Source: an uncultured Clostridia bacterium
GTDB taxonomy: Bacteria; Bacillota; Clostridia; TANB77; CAG-508
Length of the DNA stretch: 9,897 nt
NCBI GenBank assembly: GCA_947632745.1
Contig: CANRQH010000048.1
Coordinates: forward strand, 1 to 9,897
Reading direction: 5' to 3'
The first letter of the stretch is position 1. Each line of letters begins with the position of its first letter. A model generated the notes under the pieces. It worked only from the letters and a program-made list of their open reading frames with translations. It did not search any database and was not told the DNA's origin. The translations under genes were made by a program, and so were the position numbers. Below are positions 1 through 6,822 of the stretch, piece by piece.

Positions 1-120
1 AAAAGATTTAGACATATGTTTAAACCTGGTAATGAGTGGATGATTGAAGAATTCCAAAAAGAAGTTGATAGACGTTATCAAGAACTTTTAGACTTAGAAG
101 AAATGACAAATAAGGAATAA
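1..120 (+). CDS. C-terminal end of an unidentified protein (partial)
   Basis: Frame 1 is open from the window edge to a TAA at 118-120 and gives 39 residues, beginning KRFRHMFKPGNEW and ending LEEMTNKE. The stretch is charged and probably helical, with many Glu and Lys and no membrane segment. That it is a real gene end is supported by a strong rho-independent terminator about 60 nt further on and by convergence with the minus-strand lemA-TPM pair. I do not recognise the family from so short a tail and assign no function. The last codons (GAA GAA ATG ACA AAT AAG GAA TAA) are repeated twice more downstream, so the present stop may be a recent one. Confidence 0.7.
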   Translation, partial: KRFRHMFKPGNEWMIEEFQKEVDRRYQELLDLEEMTNKE

Positions 121-189
121 AAATTTAATTTTGAGGAAATGACAAATAAAGAATAAAAATTAATTTAGAAGAAATGACAAATAAATCCC
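94..189 (+). repeat. Three tandem copies of a gene's 3' end
   Basis: A unit containing GARGAAATGACAAATAA occurs three times. The core AAATGACAAA starts at 101, 137 and 172, so the spacings are 36 and 35 nt. Copy 1 is the 3' end of the plus-strand gene. Copy 2 lies in the same frame after the stop and would encode FEEMTNKE and a stop. Copy 3 is shifted by one base and runs into the terminator stem. This looks like tandem duplication of the coding end together with the TAA and A-rich spacer. Confidence 0.85.
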
Positions 190-209
190 TAGTTTTAAGC
201 TAGGGATTT
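183..209 (+). terminator. Rho-independent terminator of the plus-strand gene
   Basis: A perfect 10-bp stem, AAATCCCTAG (183-192) with CTAGGGATTT (200-209), closes a 7-nt loop. It is followed by a T-rich run (tttttcttttttatt). The T tract lies on the plus-strand side, so it mainly serves the gene ending at 120. Read on the minus strand, only a weak T-rich stretch follows the stem. It may still act as the backstop for lemA-TPM, for which I find no other terminator. Confidence 0.9.
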
Positions 210-295
210 TTCTTTTTTATTAAAAATTATATCTAAATTATATGATCACAATTACATAATTTTACTTTTCAAAATAATATTATAAATAATTTATA

Positions 296-1209
296 CTAAA
301 AACTCCTAGAGCTTCCTCCGCCTCCGGAAGAACCTCCTCCACCAGAGAATCCTCCTCCGGCCTCCCCAAGAACTTCCTCCACTTGAAAAACCTCCGCCAA
401 AGAAACCTCCGGCCTTTACCTCCTTTTGCTCTATAAATAGACAATCCTGGAAGCAACCATATTAAATTGAACATTGTCAAAATAATAGCAGATAAAATTT
501 GTTTTAATGCTATATAATATATCATAATTATAGAAATTAAGTATAAAATGAAAAGTATTTTTACAACATTTTTTGATAACACCTTACTTCTTTTTAAATT
601 ACCTAATATTATACCAATTATTAAAGAAAAATATGGTATACACATTACCATAGAATTGGGGGTATTTTTTGCAACTGCCTTTTCTCCTCCAACATCAACA
701 TTATATTCTTTTGAAACTTCATCTAAAACAGCATTAAATCCATTTTTTATTCCTTCATTCCAATTGTCTTGTTTTAAATAAGGAATAATATATTCATCTT
801 GAATTCTTCCTGTTTTACCATCTGTAAGTACTCCCTCTAATCCATAGCCAACTTCAATTCTAAATTGCCTTTCTTGTAAAGCAAGTAACAAAAGAACACC
901 ATTGTTTTTTGTTTTGTCCCCTATTCCAAAGCTTCTAAAAAGCTCTGTTGCGTATTCTTCTAAAGAATCTCCATCTAAACTTGGAACAGTTACTACAACT
1001 ATTTGGCTACCTGTTTTATTATATAAATTTAAATTTGTACTTATTATATATTCTTTAGTACTTTCATCTAATAATCCTGCATAGTCATTAACATAAAAGT
1101 CTGCTGTTGGTTTTACAACAGCATGTGCTTCTATATTTAAAATATTAATTAACAATAAAAATACAGTTAATATTTTAAAAATTATCTTTTTATTATTCGA
1201 AGCTAACAC
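296..1209 (-). CDS. TPM-domain (YgcG-like) exported membrane protein, with two apparent +1 frameshifts in its Gly-rich tail
   Basis: I place the start at GTG 1209: AAGGAGG (1222-1216) lies 6 nt upstream, whereas the ATG at 1266 lies deep inside lemA without such a site. Seen from that start: a signal peptide (about residues 8-30, ending EAHA), a TPM domain (about 37-165, opening with PTADFYVNDYAGLLDE), and two or three membrane segments (about 187-203 and 215-259). The uninterrupted frame then turns Arg-rich and runs to TAA at 280. Dropping one C at each of two GGCCGG sites (409-414 and 357-362) instead gives the usual Gly/Ser-rich ending, GGGGSSGGGGSSRSF with TAG at 298-296, exactly 303 residues. 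TPM proteins of this type are often found beside lemA; their biochemical role is poorly defined. The domain call is firm. Whether the frameshifts are sequencing errors, mutations or programmed shifts cannot be told here. Confidence 0.85.
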
Positions 1210-1759
1210 TTGGAACCTCCTTGCTAGATTCACTTGCTTCAAAATATGCTTCTTGTTCAAATCCAAACATTCCTACTAATATGTTATTTGGAAATCTTTT
1301 TATAGATGTGTTAAAGCTTCTAACAGCATCATTATAATCTTTTCTACTAACTGCAATTCTGTTTTCTGTTCCTGCAAGTTCATCTGAAAGTTGAATATAA
1401 TTTTGAGATGATTTTAAATCTGGATAGTTTTCTACAACTACCATTAATGCATTTAATGAATTTGTTAGTTCATCATTTGCATTTGATTTTTCTTCCACAC
1501 TACTTGCATTTACTAATTTACTTCTTGCTTCTGTTATTTTATCAATTACTTCATTTTCATGGCTAGTATAGCCTTTTACTGTATTTACTAAATTTGGTAT
1601 TAAATCTGCTCTTCTTTGTAGCATTACATCCAAATTTGATAATGAACTATCTACTGCCTCCTTTTTTGAAACTAATCCATTATAACCACTAATTAACATT
1701 ACTGCAATTATGGCAATTATTGCAATTATAACAATTAAACCTATATTTGTTTTTTTCAT
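1193..1759 (-). CDS. lemA: LemA family membrane protein
   Basis: This 188-residue protein has a short basic start (MKKTN), one N-terminal membrane helix (about residues 6-24) and a long helical domain with the LemA signature QRRADLIPNLVNTVKGY (about 48-64). Later family-like features are TEARSKL, SDELAGTENRIAVSRKDYNDAVRSFN and FPNNILVGMFGF. Length and layout are normal for LemA, which is a membrane-anchored helical bundle whose molecular function is not settled. The TPM gene overlaps its 3' end, and lemA-TPM is a frequent pairing, so the two may act together at the envelope. The start ATG follows AGAAAGG at 1777-1771 (11-nt spacer) and a consensus promoter at 1832-1861. It ends in two consecutive TAA codons. 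Confidence 0.95.
   Translation of the reverse strand: MKKTNIGLIVIIAIIAIIAVMLISGYNGLVSKKEAVDSSLSNLDVMLQRRADLIPNLVNTVKGYTSHENEVIDKITEARSKLVNASSVEEKSNANDELTNSLNALMVVVENYPDLKSSQNYIQLSDELAGTENRIAVSRKDYNDAVRSFNTSIKRFPNNILVGMFGFEQEAYFEASESSKEVPSVSFE
1207..1222 (-). promoter_or_regulatory. Ribosome binding site and GTG start of the TPM gene, inside lemA
   Basis: On the minus strand AAGGAGG (1222-1216), a 6-nt spacer (TTCCAA) and GTG (1209-1207) fit an initiation site. It lies within the last codons of lemA, whose stop is at 1195-1193, so the two genes overlap by 17 nt. This suggests translational coupling, and it decides the TPM start against the longer ATG frame. Confidence 0.75.
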
Positions 1760-1831
1760 AATAAATTCATCCTTTCTTCTTTTTTAAGTTCATTTTTTAC
1801 ATTTACTTATCTTTAGATTTTTCATAATAAA

Positions 1832-1861
1832 ATTATATCATTTATATTATTTTTGTGTCAA
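1832..1861 (-). promoter_or_regulatory. Sigma-A promoter of lemA-TPM
   Basis: On the minus strand TTGACA (1861-1856) and TATAAT (1837-1832) both match consensus exactly and are separated by 18 nt. The -10 box lies about 73 nt upstream of the lemA ATG. The promoter starts about 30 nt past the 3' end of tRNA-Thr, so lemA can be expressed independently of it. Confidence 0.85.
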
Positions 1862-1893
1862 CACCTTTTTATAATAATATATTTATATGTGTT

Positions 1894-1969
1894 TGGAGCT
1901 TCCAACGGGAATTGAACCCGTGACCTCAGCCTTACCAAGGCTGCACTCTACCTACTGAGCTATGGAAGC
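1894..1969 (-). tRNA. tRNA-Thr (anticodon GGT)
   Basis: The minus strand from 1969 to 1894 folds as a 76-nt tRNA. The acceptor arms are GCTTCCA and TGGAAGC, followed by discriminator T and an encoded CCA. The D-arm region reads TAGCTCAGTAGGTAGAG. The anticodon stem CAGCC/GGCTG closes the loop TTGGTAA, so the anticodon is GGT (plus-strand 1934-1936), reading ACC and ACU threonine codons. The T arm is ACGGG-TTCAATT-CCCGT. The anticodon falls at positions 34-36 as expected. It has its own promoter upstream. No terminator follows before the lemA promoter, so its transcript may run into lemA and be processed. Confidence 0.96.
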
Positions 1970-1983
1970 AAATTACGTAAATT

Positions 1984-2012
1984 ATTATATAATACCGCAC
2001 TCTAAAAATCAA
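1984..2012 (-). promoter_or_regulatory. Promoter of tRNA-Thr
   Basis: On the minus strand TTGATT (2012-2007) and TATAAT (1989-1984) are separated by 17 nt. The -10 box ends 14 nt before the tRNA 5' end, which leaves a leader of only about 7-8 nt. It sits just after the terminator of the preceding membrane-protein gene, so the tRNA forms its own unit. Confidence 0.75.
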
Positions 2013-2023
2013 TAGCTAAAAAC

Positions 2024-2064
2024 AAAAAATACAAAAAAGCTTTTATAACTTTTTTGTATTTTTT
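2024..2064 (-). terminator. Terminator after the small membrane-protein gene
   Basis: A perfect 16-bp A/T-rich stem (2024-2039 with 2049-2064) closes a 9-nt loop. On the minus strand the stem starts 4 nt after the stop codon at 2069 and its descending arm is T-rich (CTTTTTTGTATTTTTT, then GTTTTT). With so little G+C it relies on length and the U tract. Its symmetry would allow function on either strand, but no plus-strand gene lies before it. Confidence 0.75.
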
Positions 2065-2068
2065 TTAA

Positions 2069-2407
2069 TTATATTTCTTTCCAAAACCAATCTAGACTGT
2101 TGTCTATACTCTTTATGTTATTCTTTTTAGCTTCTAGATCATCTACCCATAAATAAGAGAAGAATGTTACTAATATGAATAGAAAATCAATTGCTATACT
2201 TTTAAATATTGTGCTAGATAAATATGCAAATTCTTCTGATAATGTAGATACTTGTACAACATGAGTTATTAATAAAGCTAAATATGCTATTAGTGGTATT
2301 ATTGCTATTGAACTTCTTTTTGTCTCCTGTGCTAAGAATATTAACAAAGCTGTAGCTAAAACAACTAATAATAATGTTAATGGATTAGTTAAATTAAATA
2401 TAAACAT
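2069..2407 (-). CDS. Small membrane protein of unknown function
   Basis: This 112-residue protein has three likely membrane helices (about residues 9-26, 33-51 and 67-88). A short basic turn (QETKRSS) lies between helices 1 and 2, and a charged C-terminal tail (DDLEAKKNNIK) ends in DWFWKEI. I do not recognise the family. The gene is convincing: its ATG follows AGGGGG (2420-2415) with a 7-nt spacer, a promoter-like pair lies upstream, and a strong terminator sits 4 nt past its stop. By the positive-inside rule the turn after helix 1 is probably cytoplasmic. It follows argS by 115 nt and nothing links it to tRNA charging. No signal peptide, lipobox or enzyme motif is visible. Confidence 0.8.
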   Translation of the reverse strand: MFIFNLTNPLTLLLVVLATALLIFLAQETKRSSIAIIPLIAYLALLITHVVQVSTLSEEFAYLSSTIFKSIAIDFLFILVTFFSYLWVDDLEAKKNNIKSIDNSLDWFWKEI

Positions 2408-2435
2408 TTATATTCCCCCTATCTTTTGTTTTATA

Positions 2436-2488
2436 ACAACATCGATATTATAATATCATCTTTTTATTCTTTTTTCAATAGATGTTGT
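2436..2488 (-). promoter_or_regulatory. Promoter inside a dyad, upstream of the small membrane-protein gene
   Basis: On the minus strand TTGAAA (2478-2473) and TATTAT (2455-2450) are 17 nt apart, which would give a leader of about 36 nt. The -10 box lies within a perfect 14-bp palindrome, GATATTATAATATC (2444-2457). The whole promoter is enclosed by an inverted repeat, ACAACATC (2436-2443) and GATGTTGT (2481-2488). This layout suggests an operator or leader structure; no regulator is known from the window. Confidence 0.5.
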
Positions 2489-2522
2489 GTTACTTTTTTG
2501 TTTCTTTTTTATTACAAATATA

Positions 2523-4232
2523 TTACATTTTGTTAGGCATTTCTATACCTAAAAGTAAAGCCCCTTGTTTCAATACCTTTCCTGTAATATATGTTAAATA
2601 AATTCTTGCATCTTGAATCATTTTGTCATCACAAATTATTTTATTTTCATTGTAAAATAAACTAAATGCCTTTGCTAAATCTATTAAATACCTTGATAAT
2701 ATTGATGGTTCATTTTTTTCTATAACTTGGTTTAATATATCCTTAAAATTATATATTAAATTAATTATATTTTGAGAATATTCATCATTTAAACTGTCAA
2801 TATTTATATCTTTAAATTTGGGAATAGTTCCTACTTTTTCTAAAACACTCTTGGTTCTTACATAAGTGTATTGAATGTATGGATCTGTTTCTCCTTGAAA
2901 ATTAAGCATTTCATTTATATCAAATATTTCGTCCTTAACCCTACTTGTTGCCAAATTATTAAAAATTACTGCTCCTATTCCAACTTTTTTTGCAACTTCT
3001 TCTTTATTTTCAAGATTTGGATTTTTTTCTAAAATTATTTCACTTGCTCTTTTTATTGTATCTTTAAGCAAATCTTCTATTTTTACAAAATTTCCTTCTC
3101 TTGTTGACATTTTGCCAGTTGGAAGTCTTACCATGCCATATGCTACATGCTCTAACCCTTTTGTATATTTTTCATCTAATCCTAATAATTTTGCAACTTC
3201 AAATATTTGTTTAAAATGTAGATTTTGTTCATAAGATGTAACATATATACATTTGTCAAAATCATATGTTCTTGCCCTATAAAGAATTGCTGCCAAATCC
3301 CTTGTGGCATATATTGTTGAGCCATTGGATTTACATACTATACAAGGAGTATCTATTCCTTTATCTGATAAATCTACAATTAAAGCTCCATCAGATTCTA
3401 CTAATTTTCCAGTTTTCTTTAAGATATCTATTACCTCATCTGTTTTGTCTTCATAAAATGCTTCTCCATTCCATGAATCAAATTTGGTTCCAAGTAAATC
3501 ATAAATTTTTTGAAATTCTTTTATACTTAAGTCTCTAAATTCCTTCCAAACTTTTACTGAATATTCATCTTTTTGTTCAAGTAATCTAAAGTTTTCTCTA
3601 CATTGATTTAGAACTTTTTCATCTTCTTTACAAAGAATATTTATTTTTTGGTAAATCTCAGCAAGTTTATCTATTGGATTTTGGGTTAAATCATAATCTT
3701 TACCCCATCTTTTATATCCTTCTATTAATTTTCCAAATTGAGTCCCATAGTCTCCTAAATGATTTATGCCTGTTACATTATAACCTAAATATTTATAAAT
3801 ATTGTATAATGCTCCACCAATTACTGTAGTTTTTAAATGACCTATGTGAAAAGGCTTCGCAATATTAGGGCTTGAGTAATCTATTACTATGTTTTTACCG
3901 TTCCCTTCAGTAGAACTTCCATAGTATTCATTATTTTCCGCTTCTTCTAAAACTTCTTTAATTAGCAAATTTTTATTAATATAAAAATTTATATATCCTC
4001 CAGCAATTTCTATTTTTTGAATTTTGTTTTCATCTATTTCTATTTTTTCTTTTATTTCGTTTGCTATAACAGGAGGTGCTTTTTTTAGAGTTTTTGCTAA
4101 TTTAAAACATGGAAATGCATAATCCCCGTTTGCTTTATCTTTTGGAATTTCTATATACCCCAATATTTCTTCCTCAGAAATATTGGTTGCTTTTGAAATT
4201 CCTACCCCAATTTCTTGTTTAAAATTTATCAT
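2523..4232 (-). CDS. argS: Arginyl-tRNA synthetase
   Basis: This 569-residue class I synthetase charges tRNA-Arg with arginine in the cytosol. The N-terminal tRNA-binding domain (about residues 1-105) is followed by the ATP-site signature SPNIAKPFHIGHL (121-133, HIGH at 129-132). The GINHLGDYGTQFGKLIEGY region (155-173) is typical of ArgRS. The second ATP motif reads KMSTR (374-378), a normal variant of KMSKS in this family. The C-terminal anticodon-binding DALR domain includes YIQYTYVRTKSVLEK. Length is normal and no key residue appears missing. The start ATG has GGAG 8 nt upstream. The gene lies 31 nt after trpS, so co-transcription is likely. No T-box is visible ahead of it. Confidence 0.97.
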   Translation of the reverse strand: MINFKQEIGVGISKATNISEEEILGYIEIPKDKANGDYAFPCFKLAKTLKKAPPVIANEIKEKIEIDENKIQKIEIAGGYINFYINKNLLIKEVLEEAENNEYYGSSTEGNGKNIVIDYSSPNIAKPFHIGHLKTTVIGGALYNIYKYLGYNVTGINHLGDYGTQFGKLIEGYKRWGKDYDLTQNPIDKLAEIYQKINILCKEDEKVLNQCRENFRLLEQKDEYSVKVWKEFRDLSIKEFQKIYDLLGTKFDSWNGEAFYEDKTDEVIDILKKTGKLVESDGALIVDLSDKGIDTPCIVCKSNGSTIYATRDLAAILYRARTYDFDKCIYVTSYEQNLHFKQIFEVAKLLGLDEKYTKGLEHVAYGMVRLPTGKMSTREGNFVKIEDLLKDTIKRASEIILEKNPNLENKEEVAKKVGIGAVIFNNLATSRVKDEIFDINEMLNFQGETDPYIQYTYVRTKSVLEKVGTIPKFKDINIDSLNDEYSQNIINLIYNFKDILNQVIEKNEPSILSRYLIDLAKAFSLFYNENKIICDDKMIQDARIYLTYITGKVLKQGALLLGIEMPNKM

Positions 4233-4263
4233 TATTTATTCTCCATTTCTGTTGCAGTTAATT

Positions 4264-5280
4264 TTATTTATTTTCATCTTCAAAGTAATCAAGCATCATT
4301 GCTTTTTTTACTTTTTTCATTGTCTTTTTAGCTTCTTGTCTTGCTTTTTCAGTTCCTTCTTTTAAAACTTTTTCTATTATTTCTGGGTGTTCTTCTAAAT
4401 ATGCTCTTTTTTCTCTAATTGGTCTTAAAAATTCAATGATATTTTTGGCAAGTTGTTTTTTACAAGCAACACATCCTCTTTTTCCAGCTTTACATTCTTC
4501 ACATACTGTTTTGCATGTATCTTCAGAACTAAACAATTTATGATAATATGAAACCATACATATATCTGGATTTCCTAAATCATCTTTTTTTATTCTATTT
4601 GGATCAGTTTTGGCACTCATAACTTTTTTAGTTATTTCTTCTTCAGAATCTGAAAGATAAAGTGCATTTCCTAAAGATTTTCCCATTTTCTCATTTCCAT
4701 CTAAACCTTTAATTCTCTTATTTTTAGATAGATATATTTGAGGTTCTTTTAATACTTCGCCATAAATTGAATTAAATTTTCTTACAATTTCTCTACATTG
4801 TTCTATTAATGGCTCTTGGTCTTCTCCTGTTGGAACAATTTCTCCATTTAATACAGTAATGTCTGCTGCTTGACTTACAGGATAACCTAAAAATCCATAT
4901 GTAACACTTTCTCCAAATAAATCCTTTTTTTGTGCAATTTCTGTTTTTACTGTTGGATTTCTTTGTAACCTAGATATTGTAACAAGGTTAGAGTAAAAGA
5001 CTGTAAGTTCAGCAGTTTCTGGTATCATAGATTGTATGTAAATTGTAGTTTTTTCAGGGTCAATTCCACAAGATAAATAATCTATAACTAATTCTCTAAC
5101 ATTTTTTCTAACCTTTTCAGGGTTATTAAAATTATCTGTTAAAGCTTGGACATCTGCTATTAAAATATATTGCTCATATTCATCTTGAAGTTTAACTCTA
5201 TTAACTAAGGACCCAAAATAATGTCCTATATGAAGTCTCCCTGTTGGTCTATCTCCTGTAACTATTCTTTTCTTTTCCAT
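4264..5280 (-). CDS. trpS: Tryptophanyl-tRNA synthetase with a candidate iron-sulfur cysteine motif
   Basis: This 338-residue class Ic synthetase activates tryptophan and charges tRNA-Trp. The start is MEKKRIVTGDRPTGRLHIGH, with HIGH at 17-20. A KMSKS-type motif, KMGKS, is at 198-202. GFLGYPVSQAADI (129-141) and VPTGEDQ (149-155) are family hallmarks of the active site. The C-terminal helical domain holds C241, C263, C270 and C273 (spacing x21, x6, x2) plus C256 and C260. Thermotoga maritima TrpRS binds a [4Fe-4S] cluster through C-x22-C-x6-C-x2-C near the anticodon-binding region; here the first spacing is one shorter. A cluster is therefore likely but not shown. AAGGAG lies 6 nt before the ATG. 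The gene sits 77 nt after cysS and 31 nt before argS. Confidence 0.97.
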   Translation of the reverse strand: MEKKRIVTGDRPTGRLHIGHYFGSLVNRVKLQDEYEQYILIADVQALTDNFNNPEKVRKNVRELVIDYLSCGIDPEKTTIYIQSMIPETAELTVFYSNLVTISRLQRNPTVKTEIAQKKDLFGESVTYGFLGYPVSQAADITVLNGEIVPTGEDQEPLIEQCREIVRKFNSIYGEVLKEPQIYLSKNKRIKGLDGNEKMGKSLGNALYLSDSEEEITKKVMSAKTDPNRIKKDDLGNPDICMVSYYHKLFSSEDTCKTVCEECKAGKRGCVACKKQLAKNIIEFLRPIREKRAYLEEHPEIIEKVLKEGTEKARQEAKKTMKKVKKAMMLDYFEDENK

Positions 5281-5303
5281 ATCTTACTCCTTCCTTTTTC
5301 ATT

Positions 5304-5324
5304 TAGCGGTCTATTTAGGCCGTC
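5304..5324 (-). other. Weak imperfect hairpin in the cysS-trpS gap
   Basis: On the minus strand CGGCCTAAATAGACCG is an imperfect dyad with 6 of 7 pairs. It lies between the cysS stop and the trpS ribosome binding site. No T-run follows, so it is not a terminator. No T-box specifier stem or conserved T-box sequence is seen in this 77-nt gap. Confidence 0.3.
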
Positions 5325-5344
5325 CTTTTCTTATCACTTTTTCC

Positions 5345-5360
5345 GTCCCCAAATGCATCA
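5345..5360 (-). repeat. GGGGAC-core repeat, copy at the end of cysS
   Basis: On the minus strand TGATGCATTTGGGGAC begins with the cysS stop codon TGA. It matches the copy at the end of the PBP gene (6809-6824) at 15 of 16 positions. Downstream comes GGAAAAAGTGATAAG. No inverted partner of GGGGAC is seen here, unlike in the other copy. Confidence 0.75.
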
Positions 5361-6740
5361 CTTAGTTATTTCATATCCTTGAGCTGTATCTTTTATTTGA
5401 AAGCCTTTGCTTATTATTTCATCTCTTATTTTGTCTGATTCTTCCCAATTTTTATTTTCTCTTGCTTGTTTTCTCTTTTCAGCTAAATCTATTATTTCTT
5501 GTGGTATTATGTTTTCTTGCTTTCTATAATTTTTTAAATCAAATCCTAATACTTCATCAAATTTTAAAAGTAAATTTGCTAATGTTTTTGATTTATTTGG
5601 ATTTTTTACTATATCCCATATTACACTCATAGCAACTGGCATATTTAAATTGTCATTTATTGCTTCTAAAAATTTTTGTTCGTACTCATTAATTTGTTCT
5701 TCATCTATATTTGCTGTTCCCTCTAAGTGTGCTAAATATCCTTCTCTTAATCTGTTTAAAGCAATCTTTGCTGAATCCATTGCATCAAATGTAAAGTTTA
5801 TCGGTGTTCTATAATTTGATGTAAAATTAAACATTCTATATACTTGTGGCTCATAACCTCTTTTTTCTAAATCCTCTAACGTATATAAATTATTTAAACT
5901 TTTTGCCATTTTTCCGCCATCTACTGTTAAAAAGTCTACATGCATCCAATAATTTGCAGGAATATGTCCTGAAAATCCTTTACTTTGAGCTATTTCATTT
6001 TCATGGTGTATTGGAATATGATCCATTCCACCTGTATGAATATCAAATAAATCACCTAAATATTTATATCCCATTGCTGAACATTCTAGGTGCCAACCTG
6101 GGTAACATTTTCCAAAAAATGAATCCCATTTCATTATGTGATTTTCTGGTGCTTTTATCCATAATGCAAAATCTGATATATTTTTTTTGCCATTATCAAA
6201 TTCTACTCTTGCACCTGCTTTTTGGTCTTCTACATTTCTGTTTGATAATACACCATATTTATCTAATTTTGATGTATCAAAATATATTGTGTCTTCTGTT
6301 TCATACGCATATCCGTTTTCTATTATTTTCTTAACATATTCTTCCATTACATCTATATGTTCTGTTGCTCTTGCAATTATTTCTGGTCTATCTATATTTA
6401 ATTTATCTATGTCTTTTAAAAAAGCATCTAAATAAAAATTTGCTATTTCAAATGGGTCTTTGTTTTCTCTTCTTGCTGCCTTCATCATTTTGTCTTCACC
6501 TTCGTCTGCGTCTGAAACTAAATGACCAACATCTGTTATGTTCATTACATGTTTTAATTTATATCCATTATATTTTAAAACTCTTCTTAAATTATCCATA
6601 AATAGATAAGCTCTTAGGTTTCCAATATGAGCATAATAATATACTGTTGGACCACATGAATATAATCTAACTTCCTCTTTATTTATTGGCTCGAACTTTT
6701 CTTTTTTTCTAGTTAGAGTATTGTAAAAATATATATCCAT
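5358..6740 (-). CDS. cysS: Cysteinyl-tRNA synthetase
   Basis: This 460-residue class I enzyme charges tRNA-Cys with cysteine. The first ATP motif is CGPTVYYYAHIGNLR, with HIGN at 38-41, the usual CysRS form of HIGH. The second is GGKMAKSLNN, with KMAKS at 277-281. The zinc site that selects cysteine is intact by comparison with the E. coli enzyme: C29, C220 (in GWHLECSAM), H245 and E249 (in HHENE). The C-terminal helical region and small anticodon-recognition domain run to the end (ENKNWEESDKIRDEI). Length is normal. The ATG follows AAAGGG with a spacer of about 11 nt, a mediocre site. The stop TGA belongs to a repeated 16-nt element shared with the gene upstream. It lies 81 nt after the PBP gene and has no clear promoter of its own. 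Confidence 0.97.
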   Translation of the reverse strand: MDIYFYNTLTRKKEKFEPINKEEVRLYSCGPTVYYYAHIGNLRAYLFMDNLRRVLKYNGYKLKHVMNITDVGHLVSDADEGEDKMMKAARRENKDPFEIANFYLDAFLKDIDKLNIDRPEIIARATEHIDVMEEYVKKIIENGYAYETEDTIYFDTSKLDKYGVLSNRNVEDQKAGARVEFDNGKKNISDFALWIKAPENHIMKWDSFFGKCYPGWHLECSAMGYKYLGDLFDIHTGGMDHIPIHHENEIAQSKGFSGHIPANYWMHVDFLTVDGGKMAKSLNNLYTLEDLEKRGYEPQVYRMFNFTSNYRTPINFTFDAMDSAKIALNRLREGYLAHLEGTANIDEEQINEYEQKFLEAINDNLNMPVAMSVIWDIVKNPNKSKTLANLLLKFDEVLGFDLKNYRKQENIIPQEIIDLAEKRKQARENKNWEESDKIRDEIISKGFQIKDTAQGYEITK

Positions 6741-6763
6741 TTCATTTCATCCCTTTCTCTTGT

Positions 6764-6777
6764 AATAATATATTATT
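6764..6777. repeat. Perfect 14-bp A/T palindrome before cysS
   Basis: AATAATATATTATT is fully self-complementary and lies between the GGGGAC hairpin and the cysS ribosome binding site. It could be a protein-binding site, or chance in such A/T-rich DNA. Confidence 0.4.
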
Positions 6778-6778
6778 G

Positions 6779-6822
6779 TTGGGGACAGAAGTATGCTTTT
6801 TTTCTTAAGTCCCCAAAAGCAT
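6779..6822 (-). other. Interlocking hairpins between the PBP gene and cysS
   Basis: Two 8-bp inverted repeats overlap. TTGGGGAC (6779-6786) pairs with GTCCCCAA (6809-6816), and ATGCTTTT (6793-6800) pairs with AAAAGCAT (6815-6822). Their order (A, B, A', B') fits an H-type pseudoknot or two competing stems in the mRNA. It starts at the PBP stop codon. No U-tract follows, so simple termination is unlikely; processing, attenuation or 3'-end protection are possible. Confidence 0.5.

Noticed and set aside
94..189. CRISPR array
   Set aside because: The three units are contiguous duplicates of a coding 3' end, without unique spacers of constant length.
1210..1266. ATG at 1266 as the start of the TPM gene
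   Set aside because: It lies 74 nt inside lemA without a ribosome binding site. The GTG at 1209 has AAGGAGG at 6 nt and puts a standard signal peptide at the N-terminus.
2480..2522. Terminator directly after argS
   Set aside because: The stretch after the stop is A/T-rich but has no compact stem. The only complementary pair (2436-2443 with 2481-2488) has a 37-nt loop containing the next promoter.
5281..5357. T-box riboswitch ahead of trpS (and likewise ahead of cysS at 6741-6821)
   Set aside because: The gaps are too short (77 and 81 nt) for a full T-box leader, and neither holds the conserved T-box sequence nor a terminator stem.
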